Assembly (NCBI RefSeq): GCF_039555335.1
Contig: NC_092635.1
Span: 55,643,258-55,707,257, forward strand
DNA from: Amphiura filiformis
Lineage: Eukaryota > Echinodermata > Ophiuroidea > Amphilepidida > Amphiuridae
Length of the DNA stretch: 64,000 nt
Reading direction: 5' to 3'
Position 1 is the stretch's first letter, and each line of letters begins with the position of its first letter. Shown piece by piece: positions 11,361 to 22,035 of this stretch. The notes beneath the pieces are model-generated. The model saw nothing but the letters and a program-made list of their open reading frames with translations, had not been told where the DNA came from and searched no databases. The position numbers and the translations under genes are program-made.

Positions 11361-11905
11361 TATGTGGTTGTAAACTACATCTGTAAAACTACAAACTGTG
11401 ATTTATCACATGTATACATGGGTATTTATTGGTTTACACCTGTAACAGATGCAATAATGAAATGGTATAAAATAATGAATAATGAATAATGAAATGGTCA
11501 CCTACACAGTCATGAAAAATAATGTAACGGGAAACTGGGAATTGACTTTCATTAGCCTAAGACGCGTGACCATAAGTTACTATACTACTTGCCTTGAATT
11601 GCTGAATTTTCAGTGCAGTAGTTGTAGTCCTTGCCCCTATAATATACATATCTTACTTGTCACCAATGCACTATAATTTTTGAGAAAAATGCAAAAATAG
11701 GCACAAAATTGGGCAGGGGTGCCAGGGCGAGGGGTGTAGTACCACTTAATTTAGCTTACTTAAGTTACTATACTATGATCGGCTCTTATTAGGCGGGAAT
11801 TATTCGGTTTTTGTTACTGCGCGAGTCAATAAAGTTCCAACTTACGCACGCATAAATTCACAAAAGCATGCATCTTCACGCAAAACGCAAAGCGCAGTTC
11901 GTATA

Positions 11906-13990
11906 AAAATGCAAAAATAGGCCCAAAATTGGCCAAGGGTGTAATACCCCCTTAAGCTTACAATGTACACTTACACTTTTTACAGTCAAAACAAAAATAT
12001 CATGAACATCACCAGCTGATAAATCAGTGATCATGAGTGTGTAACCCTTTGTTATATGTTTCTTTAAATTTTAAGAATTACAAACCTTCATGCATGTCTT
12101 GTATATCGTTTTTTAAGTTTAACTTCAACAAAAAACGCACATTTCAGTCTTAAATTGCTTCTGAAATTTTAAAATACGTTCAAAAACTGATTGATGACGA
12201 GCTGTGATTGTAAACCAAAACCACGAGCTGCAAAATAGAAAGGTTAGTCTCGGCATACAGTCGCTATCAATTAATAAAAATATTTCTTCTTCTTCTACAG
12301 GTGAGTAGAGTACATTCCTCTCTTCGAGAGTATCGTCGTATTTCCGGGCCTATTCTTAATTTCTTTGGCAAAATGTATAATTATAAAATAATATTAGTAA
12401 AACGAAATTTTTCTAGCCATTTTAAGCCAAAATAATAAGCTAAAACGAAAGAAATCCCCCCGCCCTGTGCCTTTGTTAAAAAGCCAGTTAAAAAAAATAA
12501 ACCAAATTCATTTTAAAAGATCATCGGCAGCCCTTCTATACATGATTTAGGCTATGGATTAAAAAAATTTTTCCTTGTAGAAAATTCCCCGGTTCTCATC
12601 TCACATTTTGCGACTGAGCCTCGGGAGCCTATGTATGGGCTGATCCCGAAAATAAAGTGAAGAGCTGGGTGGAACTGAGGCATTTTGCCGATGTATGAGA
12701 GTTTTTATCAGTTGCCGTCAATTTGGTCTATTCAACTCAGTATGCTATTAATATGCCTATATGACTCTGTTGGCGTGAATCTCATGTAACCATGATGCAT
12801 TCATGTTTACAGTAGAATTCACCACGACCTTTGCAGGACTTAAACCCCATTAAAAGCTATTAAACCAAGATAACACTCATTGAAAACAGCTCAACTGATT
12901 AAACCAGATCTTCTCTGGTTGTACACATGTTTTTGTTTTACCTGTGCGATATCGCAATGAGCTCATAGTTTCAGTTGGGTAACCGATTATAAAGGAAACG
13001 CAAGGTAACAATGGTATGTGGGCCTTTGTTCACGAAATGAGACAATAGTCTGCTTATTGTTAACCAGCATTCTTGAAAATGAGCAACATAATGATTGTTG
13101 ACTTAACACGGTTTGGAAATAATTTCTTCATATTTTTTGGTGTTATCTGTCGTTTACATATCCTTCCTAAAACACAAAAGTGCGAATACTTCCAAACACC
13201 CAAATTAGCTAAAAATTTAGGACATGTTACAAAACTATATTTTCTAGAATTTCAGAGAATACTTTAAATGTAGCTTGTACCGTTTTTTTGTGGCATCCTT
13301 CAGAAGTGAGCGGTCCGTTACCAATATTTTCGGTCAAATCTCCGTTCAATTAACACGGGGAGTTGGCTAGCTATGTACGGTTAGCATAATTATGAATGAT
13401 AGCCCCGCCATGTCCTGAATCTTCATAATATATTTTTACTATATGTCACCTTTTGCATTTATATCTTAACCTCATCACGTCGTGGAACTTCATTTTTTTG
13501 AATCAGCTGCCGTCATTTTAGCCTCTTTTTTTTATATAGCAGAATTAAATATTCACTATTTTCTTAATTAATGCGCACCACAGAACGCGTTTTAGGAATT
13601 TGTTTTGGTATAATTTGGGTGATTCATATTTTTTTGCTATCTGCTGATCTGAAGATACCGTGGAAGGCCTGTACCAAAGATTTAGCATTTAGCATATTTT
13701 TTTGTCATCCAATTATTAATACGTATCAATTAATTTGGAAAGTCTTTTAATATAATTTTGATGTTTCAGGTTTTTTCGCTATCTACTGAAGATAACATTT
13801 AGGGCGGGCCTAATACAGAATAATAATTATAATTTATACATTTAGCATTTTTATCGACAATTATGATAGTCCCGCCACGTCCTGAATCTTTATATCTTTC
13901 AAATACACAAGTCATTTTTTTACATTTCTAGTCTCAATTATTTTAATCTCATCACGTCATGGAACTGCATCAGCTCTTTCTATTACATAC
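11906..13990. other. No gene seen; contains a diverged direct duplication
   Basis: Two stretches, 13394-13510 and 13862-13980, share the order cccgcca-gtcctgaatctt, a T-rich spacer and taatctcatcacgtc-tggaact, indicating a diverged direct duplication with a period of about 470 bp. The rest is AT-rich with no splice-supported open frame. Confidence 0.4.
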
Positions 13991-15102
13991 TGTGATGTGC
14001 CCTCAGTAATTTAATTTGATGATTTATCTTTGTTTACAAAGTTACATGAGTGATGACATTTTGGGGGAATTCCCCTCTCAAATTGAGCAAAACAAGTTGA
14101 ATCATATCTAATTTGGAATATTTGGAAACCCCCTGAGGTTGTAAAGGAAAAATGATGTAATGAAATTCCCCTAAGGAAGTGATGTAATGAGAAAGGTTAA
14201 TGTTATAATTAAGGCTTGGGAATTCCCAAGATCACATTTGGCTATTAATACTTGGGATTTCCCATTGCTTGATATATAAGAAAATGTAACACAATTATTG
14301 TCACAGTTTATATTGTTGATCTGGGCTAGCTAGCTAATATGCTTACAGTCCAATTCCTTCAAAGAAAGGAAATTGCAAACCAGAAATATTTTATGTAGTC
14401 AAAGTACTACTATTTGCCAGTGTTGTCGGAGAAGATCTAGAATACGTCAAAGAGCGTACTTCTTCCAAGAAAGGAAAATATATTCTTCTGCCGATTTGCT
14501 GAAGTCTGGTTAAAGGAGCAACACAACTGTCAAAATAAGTGGGGACAATTGCATCGCAGTCCTGCTTCCTGAAGATATTGTGTGAAAGGTGGAAATAGCA
14601 CCAAGTTTAGTATTGGAGAACGGCGCAAGGGTTAAAGAGATTTGGAGAACTGCGCAAGGAGTTTAGTATTTGGAGAACTGTGCAAGGAGTTATAAACGTG
14701 TTTGGAGAACGACGCAAGGAGTTTAGTATTTGGGAGAAAGCAGCACCATTTTCGTGTGTGGATTTTATATGCAAGGATTTATAAATACAAGTGTACACTG
14801 GACTTCGCTGATTTTCGCAGGACAAGTGAATAAGGATATATTACATCAGTCGTCCAGAACATTGCAAGAACTTTATGATCACCAAGAAGAAGAATGCTGG
14901 CTAAGTACTAAATAGTTAAAGAGTGATTATATTTGATTATTGTGTATGTACATTTGTTGTCATATATTGTACCAATCATAACTTGCTTTCAATTAAAGAC
15001 TTAGATTTTGTTAGCTTAATCAATCAGTGTAGTTGTGTTGTGCATTCGTGTGAATTTGGGTAAAAGGTGATTTTGGCCTTGAGTCAAGTACGACTCGTAA
15101 CA
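13991..15102 (+). mobile_element. 5' LTR of a Gmr1-like Ty3/gypsy retrotransposon
   Basis: Starts TGTGATGTGCCCTCAG and ends CTCGTAACA (TG...CA). Its first 208 bp reappear at 21828-22035, and a full-length diverged copy is at 54303-55360. A TATA-like gatatataag lies near 14268-14280, and an AATTAAAG polyadenylation-like word near 14990. Positions 14612-14745 hold about four tandem copies of a 35-bp unit (tttggagaac...gcgcaagg). At 1,112 bp it is long but acceptable for the superfamily. The primer binding site follows 4 bp later. Confidence 0.85.
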
Positions 15103-15106
15103 AAGT

Positions 15107-15124
15107 TGGGGGCTCGTCCGGGAT
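15107..15124 (+). promoter_or_regulatory. Primer binding site, tRNA-Pro type
   Basis: TGGGGGCTCGTCCGGGAT, 18 bases complementary to the 3' end of tRNA-Pro including the CCA tail. The same primer class is used by gammaretroviruses of the murine leukaemia type (established knowledge). Its place 4 bp after the LTR fixes the LTR boundary. Confidence 0.9.
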
Positions 15125-15175
15125 ATACACTGTAAAAAAGTTGACATTAATATACTGAGTCTTGAAAGTGAAAGT

Positions 15176-16560
15176 ACAGTGTGGAAGAGTTCAAAGCAGA
15201 AGAGTTTCTTGAAACTATAAATTGGGAGAAGTTTTGATGAGTTGAAGAAGCCTGATTTATTGGCATTTGCCAAACATGACTTGAAAGTAAAGCAAGCTAC
15301 AAGAAAGCAAATAATCAAAAATGCCTTGATTGATGTTTTGGTCGGGGAGGACATTTTTGATGAATCCTATTTGGAAGAGAAACTTGAAGTAGAAACTGAA
15401 ATTGGTGGGGACTCAGCATTTAAATTGAAAGAGTTGGAAATTCAATTAGAAATGAAGAAAATGGAAATGGACCAAAAGAAAATGGAAATAGAAATGGACC
15501 AAAAAGAGAGACTGGAAATTATCAAGTTAGAAAATGAAAAACAAGAAAAGCAAGAAAGATTAGATATGGAGAAACAGAAACTAGAAATGGAAGACAAAGC
15601 ACGCCACGAAAAGATGGCGCTTGAACACCAAAAATTGGAAATGGAAGAAAAGGAAAAAAACAAATGGAAGCACATTTGAAAGAAAAAGAAATTGAGCTTG
15701 AACAAGAGAAGTTAGCAAAACTAGGTGACAAATACTCATCAAGTTTCTCCTCAAAGTCAAAGTCAGGATTTGATGTTACAAAGTATGTAAAGCTTGTGCC
15801 TAAATTCAAAGAAAAAGAGGTTGACGAGTACTTTCAACATTTTGAAAAGGTAGCTACAAATTTGAAATGGCCTAAAAAGAGCATTGGACCCTACTTAGGG
15901 AAGGCCAGGGAGACTTACTCAGCTCTACCAATAGAGAAGTGTAATAATTATGAAGTCAAACAGGCAGTTCTCAAGGCCTATGAACTGGTGCCTGAAGCAT
16001 ACAGACAAAAGTTCAGAGATTCAAGAAAGCAAGCAGATCAAACCCATGTAGAATTTGCTAGAGAAAAAGAACAAATGTTTGACAGGTGGCTTGGTTCAAA
16101 AGAAGTCAAAGATGATATCGGCCAACAAGCAATTGGTTCTTATAGAAGAGTTCAAAAATGTGTCCACGCTGACATTAAAACCCACTTGGATGAAAGCGCT
16201 AGCAAAATTAAGGCGCTAAGTGACGCTTTGGCGGCGATGGCGGACGACTATGGCTTAACTCACAAATTGAATGCGAGTAGATTTAGTCATAACAGAAGTT
16301 ATTCAAACAGGTTCAGCCATAATCAACCTAGAGCAAATCAGGGTGGTACACAAGAAGGGAGATCTCAGTCTAATCACAGATCCTGGTCTAGTGCTGGTGG
16401 TAGAGGGACCCCATGGAGTTCAGGTACCAGACCAACAGGTGGGACTGAATTTAAATCCCAATTATTTTGCAATTTCTATAAAGAAACCAGGACATACAGT
16501 GACCACGTGTCGGACTTTAAAAGCCAAACAAGACGCACAAAAACAGCAGCAAACTGCTAG
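15176..16560 (+). pseudogene. gag: gag of the Gmr1-like element (broken)
   Basis: Encodes the structural polyprotein. The N-terminal part (from about 15176; frame broken by an extra T near 15235) reads into a Lys/Glu-rich coiled coil of about 100 residues with repeated KMEM/DQKK heptads (15425-15660). After a frame change at an A-run near 15655 comes the capsid-like region (15664-16250), with LVPKFKEKEVDEYFQHFEKV and AYELVPEAYRQKFR. This matches the Gmr1-like capsid from which vertebrate SCAN domains are thought to derive (established literature on SCAN origin). An Arg/Ser/Gly-rich tail and a CCHC zinc knuckle follow near 16468-16515. The knuckle is damaged: a Tyr replaces the second Cys and an extra base shifts the frame inside it. 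Non-functional copy. Confidence 0.8.
15655..15661 (+). promoter_or_regulatory. A AAA AAC heptamer, candidate -1 frameshift site in gag
   Basis: In the upstream gag frame the codons are GAA AAA AAC, giving the classic slippery heptamer in register, and the -1 frame is precisely the one that continues gag (ATG GAA GCA). No clear stem-loop or pseudoknot was found just downstream. A simple indel in the A7 run of this dead copy explains it equally well. Confidence 0.35.
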
Positions 16561-16954
16561 TAATTCTGTAGGATGTGCAGTGTCACTTGAGTCAAAGAAA
16601 CAAGTCAGTCAAATTAAAAAACAAGAATTCCCACAAAAGGGAGGTGACACAGACAAGGTGTGTGAGGAATTTGAACCATTTGTGTTAGAGGGAGTAGTAT
16701 CACTTGGTGATAATGGTAGTCCAAAGCCCATTAAGATTGTGCGAGATACGTGTTGCGCACGGTCTATGATTCTGGAAGGAACTTTGCCCTTTAATGAGGA
16801 TAGTTCAGCTGGTAATGCTTTGATCCAGGGTATTGGGATGGAAATACTTAATGTACCTCTCCACAAAATTAACTTGACATCTGACCTGGTTTCTGGTCCG
16901 GTAACCATAGGAGTTAGACATGAGTTGCCAGTCAAGGGAGGTCCATGTTGCTAG
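16561..16954 (+). pseudogene. pro: Aspartic protease region of the Gmr1-like element (broken)
   Basis: In the same frame as the zinc-knuckle end of gag. The segment IKIVRDTCCARSMIL near 16732-16776 has the layout of a retropepsin active site, but the invariant Gly of D-T/S-G is Cys. A glycine-rich flap-like stretch and a second hydrophobic segment (SGPVTIGVRHELPV) follow. The frame is then lost before the conserved LLGNDLAGG motif, which is read in another frame from 16945. Inactive by both the substitution and the frameshift. Confidence 0.7.
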
Positions 16955-18446
16955 GAAATGATTTGGCAGGGGGGAAGTATGATAGTAGTGAGGAAAAGGA
17001 GATATTTCCTGCATGTGCAGTTACACGGGCAATGAGTAAGAAGGCCTCATTAGAAACAATTGAGGACAACCAAATTGATGACTTAGGCTACAATTTGGAA
17101 GCCACTTTTGTGTCAAAGTTGAATGAGAAAGAAGATAAACTTCCTTCTCCAGGGGATAAAAAGACCCCTCAAAACGACACAGCCTCTGAGCATGAACAAA
17201 TTAGGGAAACATTGAGAGACTCATTAAGTCATGACAAGCTAATTATGGAGCAACAAAATGACCCAGAACTCAAAGAAATCAATCAAAGGGCATTGACCCT
17301 AGAAGAAGTAGAACAAAATTCTGTCTGTTTTTACAAACAAGATGATGTGCTAATGAGAAAATGGCGCCCGCCTGATGCAGCTGCCGATGAAGAGTGGAAG
17401 GTAGTGCACCAAATTGTGGTACCAAATGTCTACCACACTGAAGTTATTAACATAGCACATGATAGTCCCATGGCAGGGCATTTGGGTGTTAAGAAAACTC
17501 ATGAAAGAATTCTGAGACATTTCTGGTGGCCCACTCTCAGAAAAGATGTTTCTGAATATTGCAAAACATGCCACATATGCCAAGTAGTAGGGAAGCCAAA
17601 TCAGAAAATACCTCCTGCTCCATTAAAGCCAATTCCAGCCTTTGATGTACCATTTAGTAGGGTTATTATTGATTGTGTAGGCCCCCTACCAAAGACTAAG
17701 TCAGGTAATCAATACCTTCTGACTATTATATGTGCGCGTCAACCCGCTTTGAAGCCATACCCTTGAGAAATATTAAAGCAGTGACTATAGTGAAAGCTTT
17801 AACTAAGTTCTTCACATTTGTGGGGCTACCCAAGTCCATACAGTCTGATCAAGGATCAAACTTTACTTCTGGAGTATTTCAGCAGGTCATGTATCAATTA
17901 GGTATAGAACAGTATACCTCAAGTGCTTACCATCCAGAATCAAAAGGTGCACTAGAAAGGTTCCACCAAACTTTGAAAAACATGATCAGAACATACTGTT
18001 TGGAATTTCAGAGGGACTGGGATGAGGGAGTACACTAATTGCTGTTGTTTGCTGCTAGGGAAGCTGTTCAGGAAACTTTGGGATTTAGTCCTTTTGAGTT
18101 AGTGTTTGGACACACAGTGCGCGGGCCCTTAAAGTTGTTGAAAGAAAAGTGGCTCAATGAGAAATCAGATATCAATTTATTGGATTATGTCTCCAATTTT
18201 AAGCATAGGCTTTACAGAGCAACTGATATCGCCAAAGACAACTTGAAACAGGGTCAGGCCAAAATGAAACAGTGGTATGATAAACATGCCAAAGAGAGAG
18301 TGTTCAAACCAGGTGACAAAGTTCTAGTACTGTTTCCAATTCCAGGACACCCATTACAAGCCAGATATCATGGTCCATGTGAGGTAGAGTCAAAAGTGGG
18401 TGAAGTAGATTATATTATCAAGACTCCTGGTAGACGCAAGAGCTGA
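16945..18446 (+). pseudogene. int: Integrase of the Gmr1-like element, placed upstream of RT (broken)
   Basis: After a linker, the HHCC zinc-binding domain is clear at about 17440-17590: AHDSPMAGHLGVKKTHERIL, then CKTCHIC. The catalytic core begins IIDCVGPLPKTKSGNQYLL (first Asp, near 17670). A frameshift near 17735 moves the rest to another frame, containing IQSDQGSNFTS (second Asp, near 17850) and YHPESKGALERFH (Glu, near 17945). An in-frame TAA at 18036-18038 interrupts it. The C-terminal part (18039-18446) has LGFSPFELVFG and a basic MKQWYDKHAKERVFKPGD chromatin/DNA-binding region. Finding integrase before RT is the Gmr1-like arrangement and differs from ordinary Ty3/gypsy. Confidence 0.85.
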
Positions 18447-18474
18447 AAGAAATGACAGTGGCATTCCAAAACCT

Positions 18475-18871
18475 GTGTGTACAGTAAAACATGCTGATAA
18501 TGTAGACAAACATGCCGATGTAGACAAAATCGCCAATGTAGACAAGAGTAAAGATGACAATTCTGATGTCACATTTGACCAGGATAAAGAGCTGGAGCAC
18601 AAAGAGTATAATGTAAAATTGAACAATTCTGATGTGCTCACTAATTTGGACTCAAAGGTAGGTCATCTTTCTCAAGATCAACAAAGTCAAATTGCAAATT
18701 TGATTCACAATTTGACAATATATTTCCTGATACGCCAAGTAGAACAAATGCTGCATTTCATGATGTAGATGTTGGTGATACAAAACCAATCAAGCAGCAT
18801 CCTTACAGAGTCAATCCATTGAAAATGGAACATCTCAAAAATGAGATCAATTATATGCTAGACAATGATAT
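18475..18871 (+). pseudogene. pol: Linker and N-terminal edge of reverse transcriptase
   Basis: A Asp/Asn/Lys-rich linker with repeats of DKHADVDKI type leads into LGHLSQDQQSQI-like sequence, normally just before Ty3/gypsy RT. After a frameshift near 18715 the text continues with PIKQHPYRVNPLKMEHLKNE (18790-18850), the fingers entry of RT. It stops at 18871 where another element's LTR is inserted. Confidence 0.75.
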
Positions 18872-20530
18872 TGAAACGGAGAGCCAAAATGCGATTTCAG
18901 ATTTTTGGCCTGTTTTTAAGCTTACCTCCCGTGTGTTGTCAATGGCCGATTTTAGCTCTTGTCAAATTCATATTTAGAGAACAGTGACGATGCTCACGTG
19001 TTCGTGGTAGTTTTTGATAGTTATTATACATTTAAAAATGATTGCATGGCTCTGCACAAGGTATATTTTTGTAAATATTTGGATTTGTTTACCTGTCGAT
19101 CGTCAGTTTTTGCCGTGGGTTGAAAATACGGCAGAGAAATTTGTCATGTCGTACCTTCGAATTTGGCTTCAAAATTTCACTATTCTGCTAGAAGTTGTAC
19201 AGAGATCTTATAATATTGTGTAAATAATTTTGTCAGGAACAAAATAAGGTATTACATACCGTCTATGAGTAAATATGCAGGGCAAAATTCAGGCTTTTCT
19301 TGTGTTGTTTACCCGGTTGTTTACAGAATTTTAGATTTTCCATTTTGAAACTTCCCGGCCATCAATCGTCTGGCACGTAAACAAGTTTTCCTGAAAATTG
19401 TAAATTTCCTTAAAAACGACTTTTGTTGATCAAACTTTGGATTATTTAAGATGTAATTGTTTAAGGATGTAGAATTTTAAGATATTTTTGAGTATTTTAC
19501 TGTTTTACATGGTCAAAAAAAGGGGGTCATCAGTTTGATTCCTGATTTAAAAACACTTTAGCAATTGTTCTAGTTATTAAATTGTTGATTTCGTCATGTT
19601 CAAATCTTTTCGAAAGTGAGCGCCTGACGCGGAGTGACTGCGCGATATCCATAGTAACGGAGCTTACGCTTTGAACGCAGCCGCCAAAGGTTCCATGAAC
19701 GCGTTCAGGAAAGTATATAAAGGCCGTGCACGACGCAAATTAATCAGATTGCTTGGTGGACAATAGTCCACCCAAACCTTCACTCAGTTTGAAGGTAAGC
19801 ACTGCCAACCAAAGCAAATACGCCCTACTCTGGAGCTCAGATTGAGCTAGGGGCAGCTTGGCTACCACAATAGTGGCACTGGCAACACCCGGGTGGTTAT
19901 GCACTCCGGTGTTTTGGCCTAGCGCCTATGCCTATTGTGCAAGTGACTTGCCGCACACATGCACAAGTCCAATGGAAAGTTATGCACTGTATTTTGTGTG
20001 CATTCATTGTTGCATGGCAAGTTCGTATAGGGGTACAGACATGGATACTATACTCTGTAGTCGGCCTACTAGGCCTTGGCCTACCTATGACTATGTCATG
20101 TGATGGGAGATTCTGTTAATTAAATTGTATTTTTATGCTTCTCGATTATTCAAGCAGATAGTATGTACTGTTCGGCAGCATTTATTGGTAATTTATTTGG
20201 ATTTAAAACAGAGAAATAAGGAAATATCGTCATGATCAACAACAGATATTGCGTATTTACCAGTGTTTACTTGTATTTATGAATTGTGATGTGATAAGAC
20301 AAATATGAAAGCAAAATAACAATACAAGATATAACAAAAGAAGCAAATGTAAAACAGAATTGTCAAGTCTCATTTTTACCTGTTACTTCTCATTTCATGC
20401 ATCACTGATTCAACATATCTTGGGGAGAATTCTAGTCTTTGATACTACGCTACCACTTGTATGTTTAGAAGGTTAGTCTTCTCCATCAGTCGTTTACAAA
20501 AGTATTAGGGGCAAGCTCGGTCCCGTTACA
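18872..20530 (+). mobile_element. Solo LTR of a second retroelement nested in RT
   Basis: A 1,659-bp insertion starting TGAAACGGAG and ending CCGTTACA, flanked by the 4-bp duplication atat (18868-18871 and 20531-20534). Removing it restores contiguous RT sequence. TG...CA ends and a 4-bp duplication are typical of Ty3/gypsy-type integration. A TATA box (TATATAAAGG, 19714-19723) divides it into a U3 of about 870 bp and an R-U5 of about 790 bp; ATTAAA near 20118 may be the poly(A) signal. No primer site or coding region follows, hence solo LTR. Short open frames within are not credible genes. Confidence 0.75.
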
Positions 20531-20534
20531 ATAT

Positions 20535-21658
20535 CATAGAACCAAGTAGTAGTGAATGGAGTTCACCGTGTATACTTGTTCCCAAGCCTGATGGTTCATA
20601 CAGATTGGTCGCAGACATGAGAGCTGCAAATAATCATTCAAAGACAGACTCGTACCCAATTCCAAGAATTGATGATTGCATAGACAAAATTGGGAATGCA
20701 AAATTTGTTAGCAAATTTGATCTTTTGAAAGGGTACTGGCAGGTTCCACTCACAGACCGTGCCAAAGAGATTTCTGCTTTTTGTACACCATTTGGTCTTT
20801 ACCAATACAAAGTCATGCCATACGGTTTGAAAGATGCACCAGCAACATTTCAGAGAATGGTAAATCAAATTGTGGCAGACATAGAGGGATGTGAAGCATA
20901 TGTAGATGATTTGATTGTTTACAGTCAAACTTGGGAACAACACATGGAACAACTCAATTGTTTAAGAAGCTGTCTGAAGTACAATTGACAGTCAATCTGG
21001 TAAAAAGTGAGTTTTGCCATGCCACAGTCACATACTTAGGATATGTTGTAGGTCAAGGTCAGGTGAAACCTATCAAAGCCAAAGTTGAAGCAATTGAGCA
21101 ATACCCCACACCTGTAAACAAGAAGGCACTCATGAGATTTCTAGGAATGGTTGGCTATTATAGAAAGTTCTGTCCAAACTTTTCAGAGATAGCAAGTCCT
21201 TTGACTGATTTGTTGAAGAAAGATGCAAAATTCATTTGGTCAGAACAGTGTGAAATTGCTTTTCACAAAGTCAAATCTATACTCATGAGTTCACCAGTAC
21301 TTACTGCACCTGTGCCGGTGACATAGGCTGTGGAGGTGTTGTGATGCAAGAGGGTGAAGATCAAATTGACCACCCTATATGTTACTTTTCAAGGAAATTC
21401 AACAAGCACCAGAGAAATTACTCCACAATTGAAAAGGAGTGTCTGGCCTTGCTACATTTTGATGTGTATTTGGGTACCACAGTATACCCGGTGCTTGTTT
21501 TCACAGATCACAATCCCCTCACCTTCATCAACAGGATGAAGAACAAAAACCAAAGACTGGTGAGGTGGAGTTTGACCTTGCAAGAGTACAATCTGGACAT
21601 CAAACATATTAAGGGAAAAGACAATATAATGGTTGATGCCATGTCCAGAATTGCATAA
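20535..21658 (+). pseudogene. pol: Reverse transcriptase and RNase H of the Gmr1-like element (broken)
   Basis: RT palm and fingers follow directly on from 18871: WSSPCILVPKPDGSYRLVAD, KFDLLKGYWQVPL, FGLYQYKVMPYGLKDAPATF and the catalytic YVDDLIVYS (about 20897-20923). A frame change near 20945 continues with the thumb (VTYLGYVVGQGQV; MRFLGMVGYYRKF). A stop and frameshift near 21320 precede RNase H: GCGGVVMQEG, CYFSRKFNKHQRNYSTIEKE, VFTDHNPLTF and KGKDNIMVDAMSRIA, ending at 21656. This is the last coding domain; no integrase follows, confirming the INT-RT order. At least two frame breaks here plus the nested LTR make it dead. Confidence 0.85.
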
Positions 21659-21812
21659 AAACTGACAAACAAAAATTTCTTTAAAAGGGAACTTGTGTGA
21701 CAAGTAGTCACTGTGTATATTGAGTTTAAGCACTCAAAGTTAATATTATGTTGAAGTTGATGTAAAAGAAGAAAACATTTAAGAACGTTTTCATTACATT
21801 CAAACTTTCTTC

Positions 21813-21827
21813 TTTTAAGGGGGAGGG
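21813..21827 (+). promoter_or_regulatory. Polypurine tract
   Basis: TTTTAAGGGGGAGGG immediately before the TGTGATG start of the 3' LTR, the expected plus-strand primer site. Confidence 0.85.
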
Positions 21828-22035
21828 TGTGATGTGCCCTCAGTAATTTAATTTGATGATTTATCTTTGTTTACAAAGTTACATGAGTGATGACACTTTG
21901 GGGGAATTCCCCTCTCAAATTGAGCAAAACAAGTTGAATCATATCTAATTTGGAATATTTGGAAACCCCCTGAGGTTGTAAAGGAAAAATGATGTAATGG
22001 AATTCCCCTAAGGAAGTGATGTAATGAGAAAGGTT
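21828..22035 (+). mobile_element. 3' LTR, truncated to 208 bp
   Basis: Identical or nearly so to 13991-14198 (few substitutions, for example gacattttg against gacactttg), then the match stops abruptly at aggtt and unrelated T-rich DNA follows. About 900 bp of LTR, including the promoter and R-U5, are lost. The high identity of what remains suggests a fairly recent insertion despite the many frame breaks. Confidence 0.85.

Larger units (their letters stand above)
7367..11905. repeat. Large inverted repeat, about 300-bp arms, 4.5 kb overall
   Basis: The left arm (7367-about 7675) and right arm (about 11600-11905) are nearly identical in inverted orientation, from tatacgaactgcgctttgcg at the outer end through cagtgcagtagttg-type sequence at the inner end. 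Inside are short further inverted pieces (8120-8150 against 9398-9425), the TTAA MITE at 8651-9020, the palindrome at 10296-10851 and the MITE at 10984-11360. No transposase-like frame is present. It may be a large composite foldback element or an inverted duplication seeded by two copies of one MITE. Confidence 0.75.

Noticed and set aside
15442-15809. Minus-strand frames rich in Phe and Ser
   Set aside because: They are the reverse reading of the Lys/Glu-rich gag coiled coil.
19858-20119. Two overlapping plus-strand frames with Cys-rich text
   Set aside because: They lie in the R-U5 part of the nested LTR and have no domain or conserved context.
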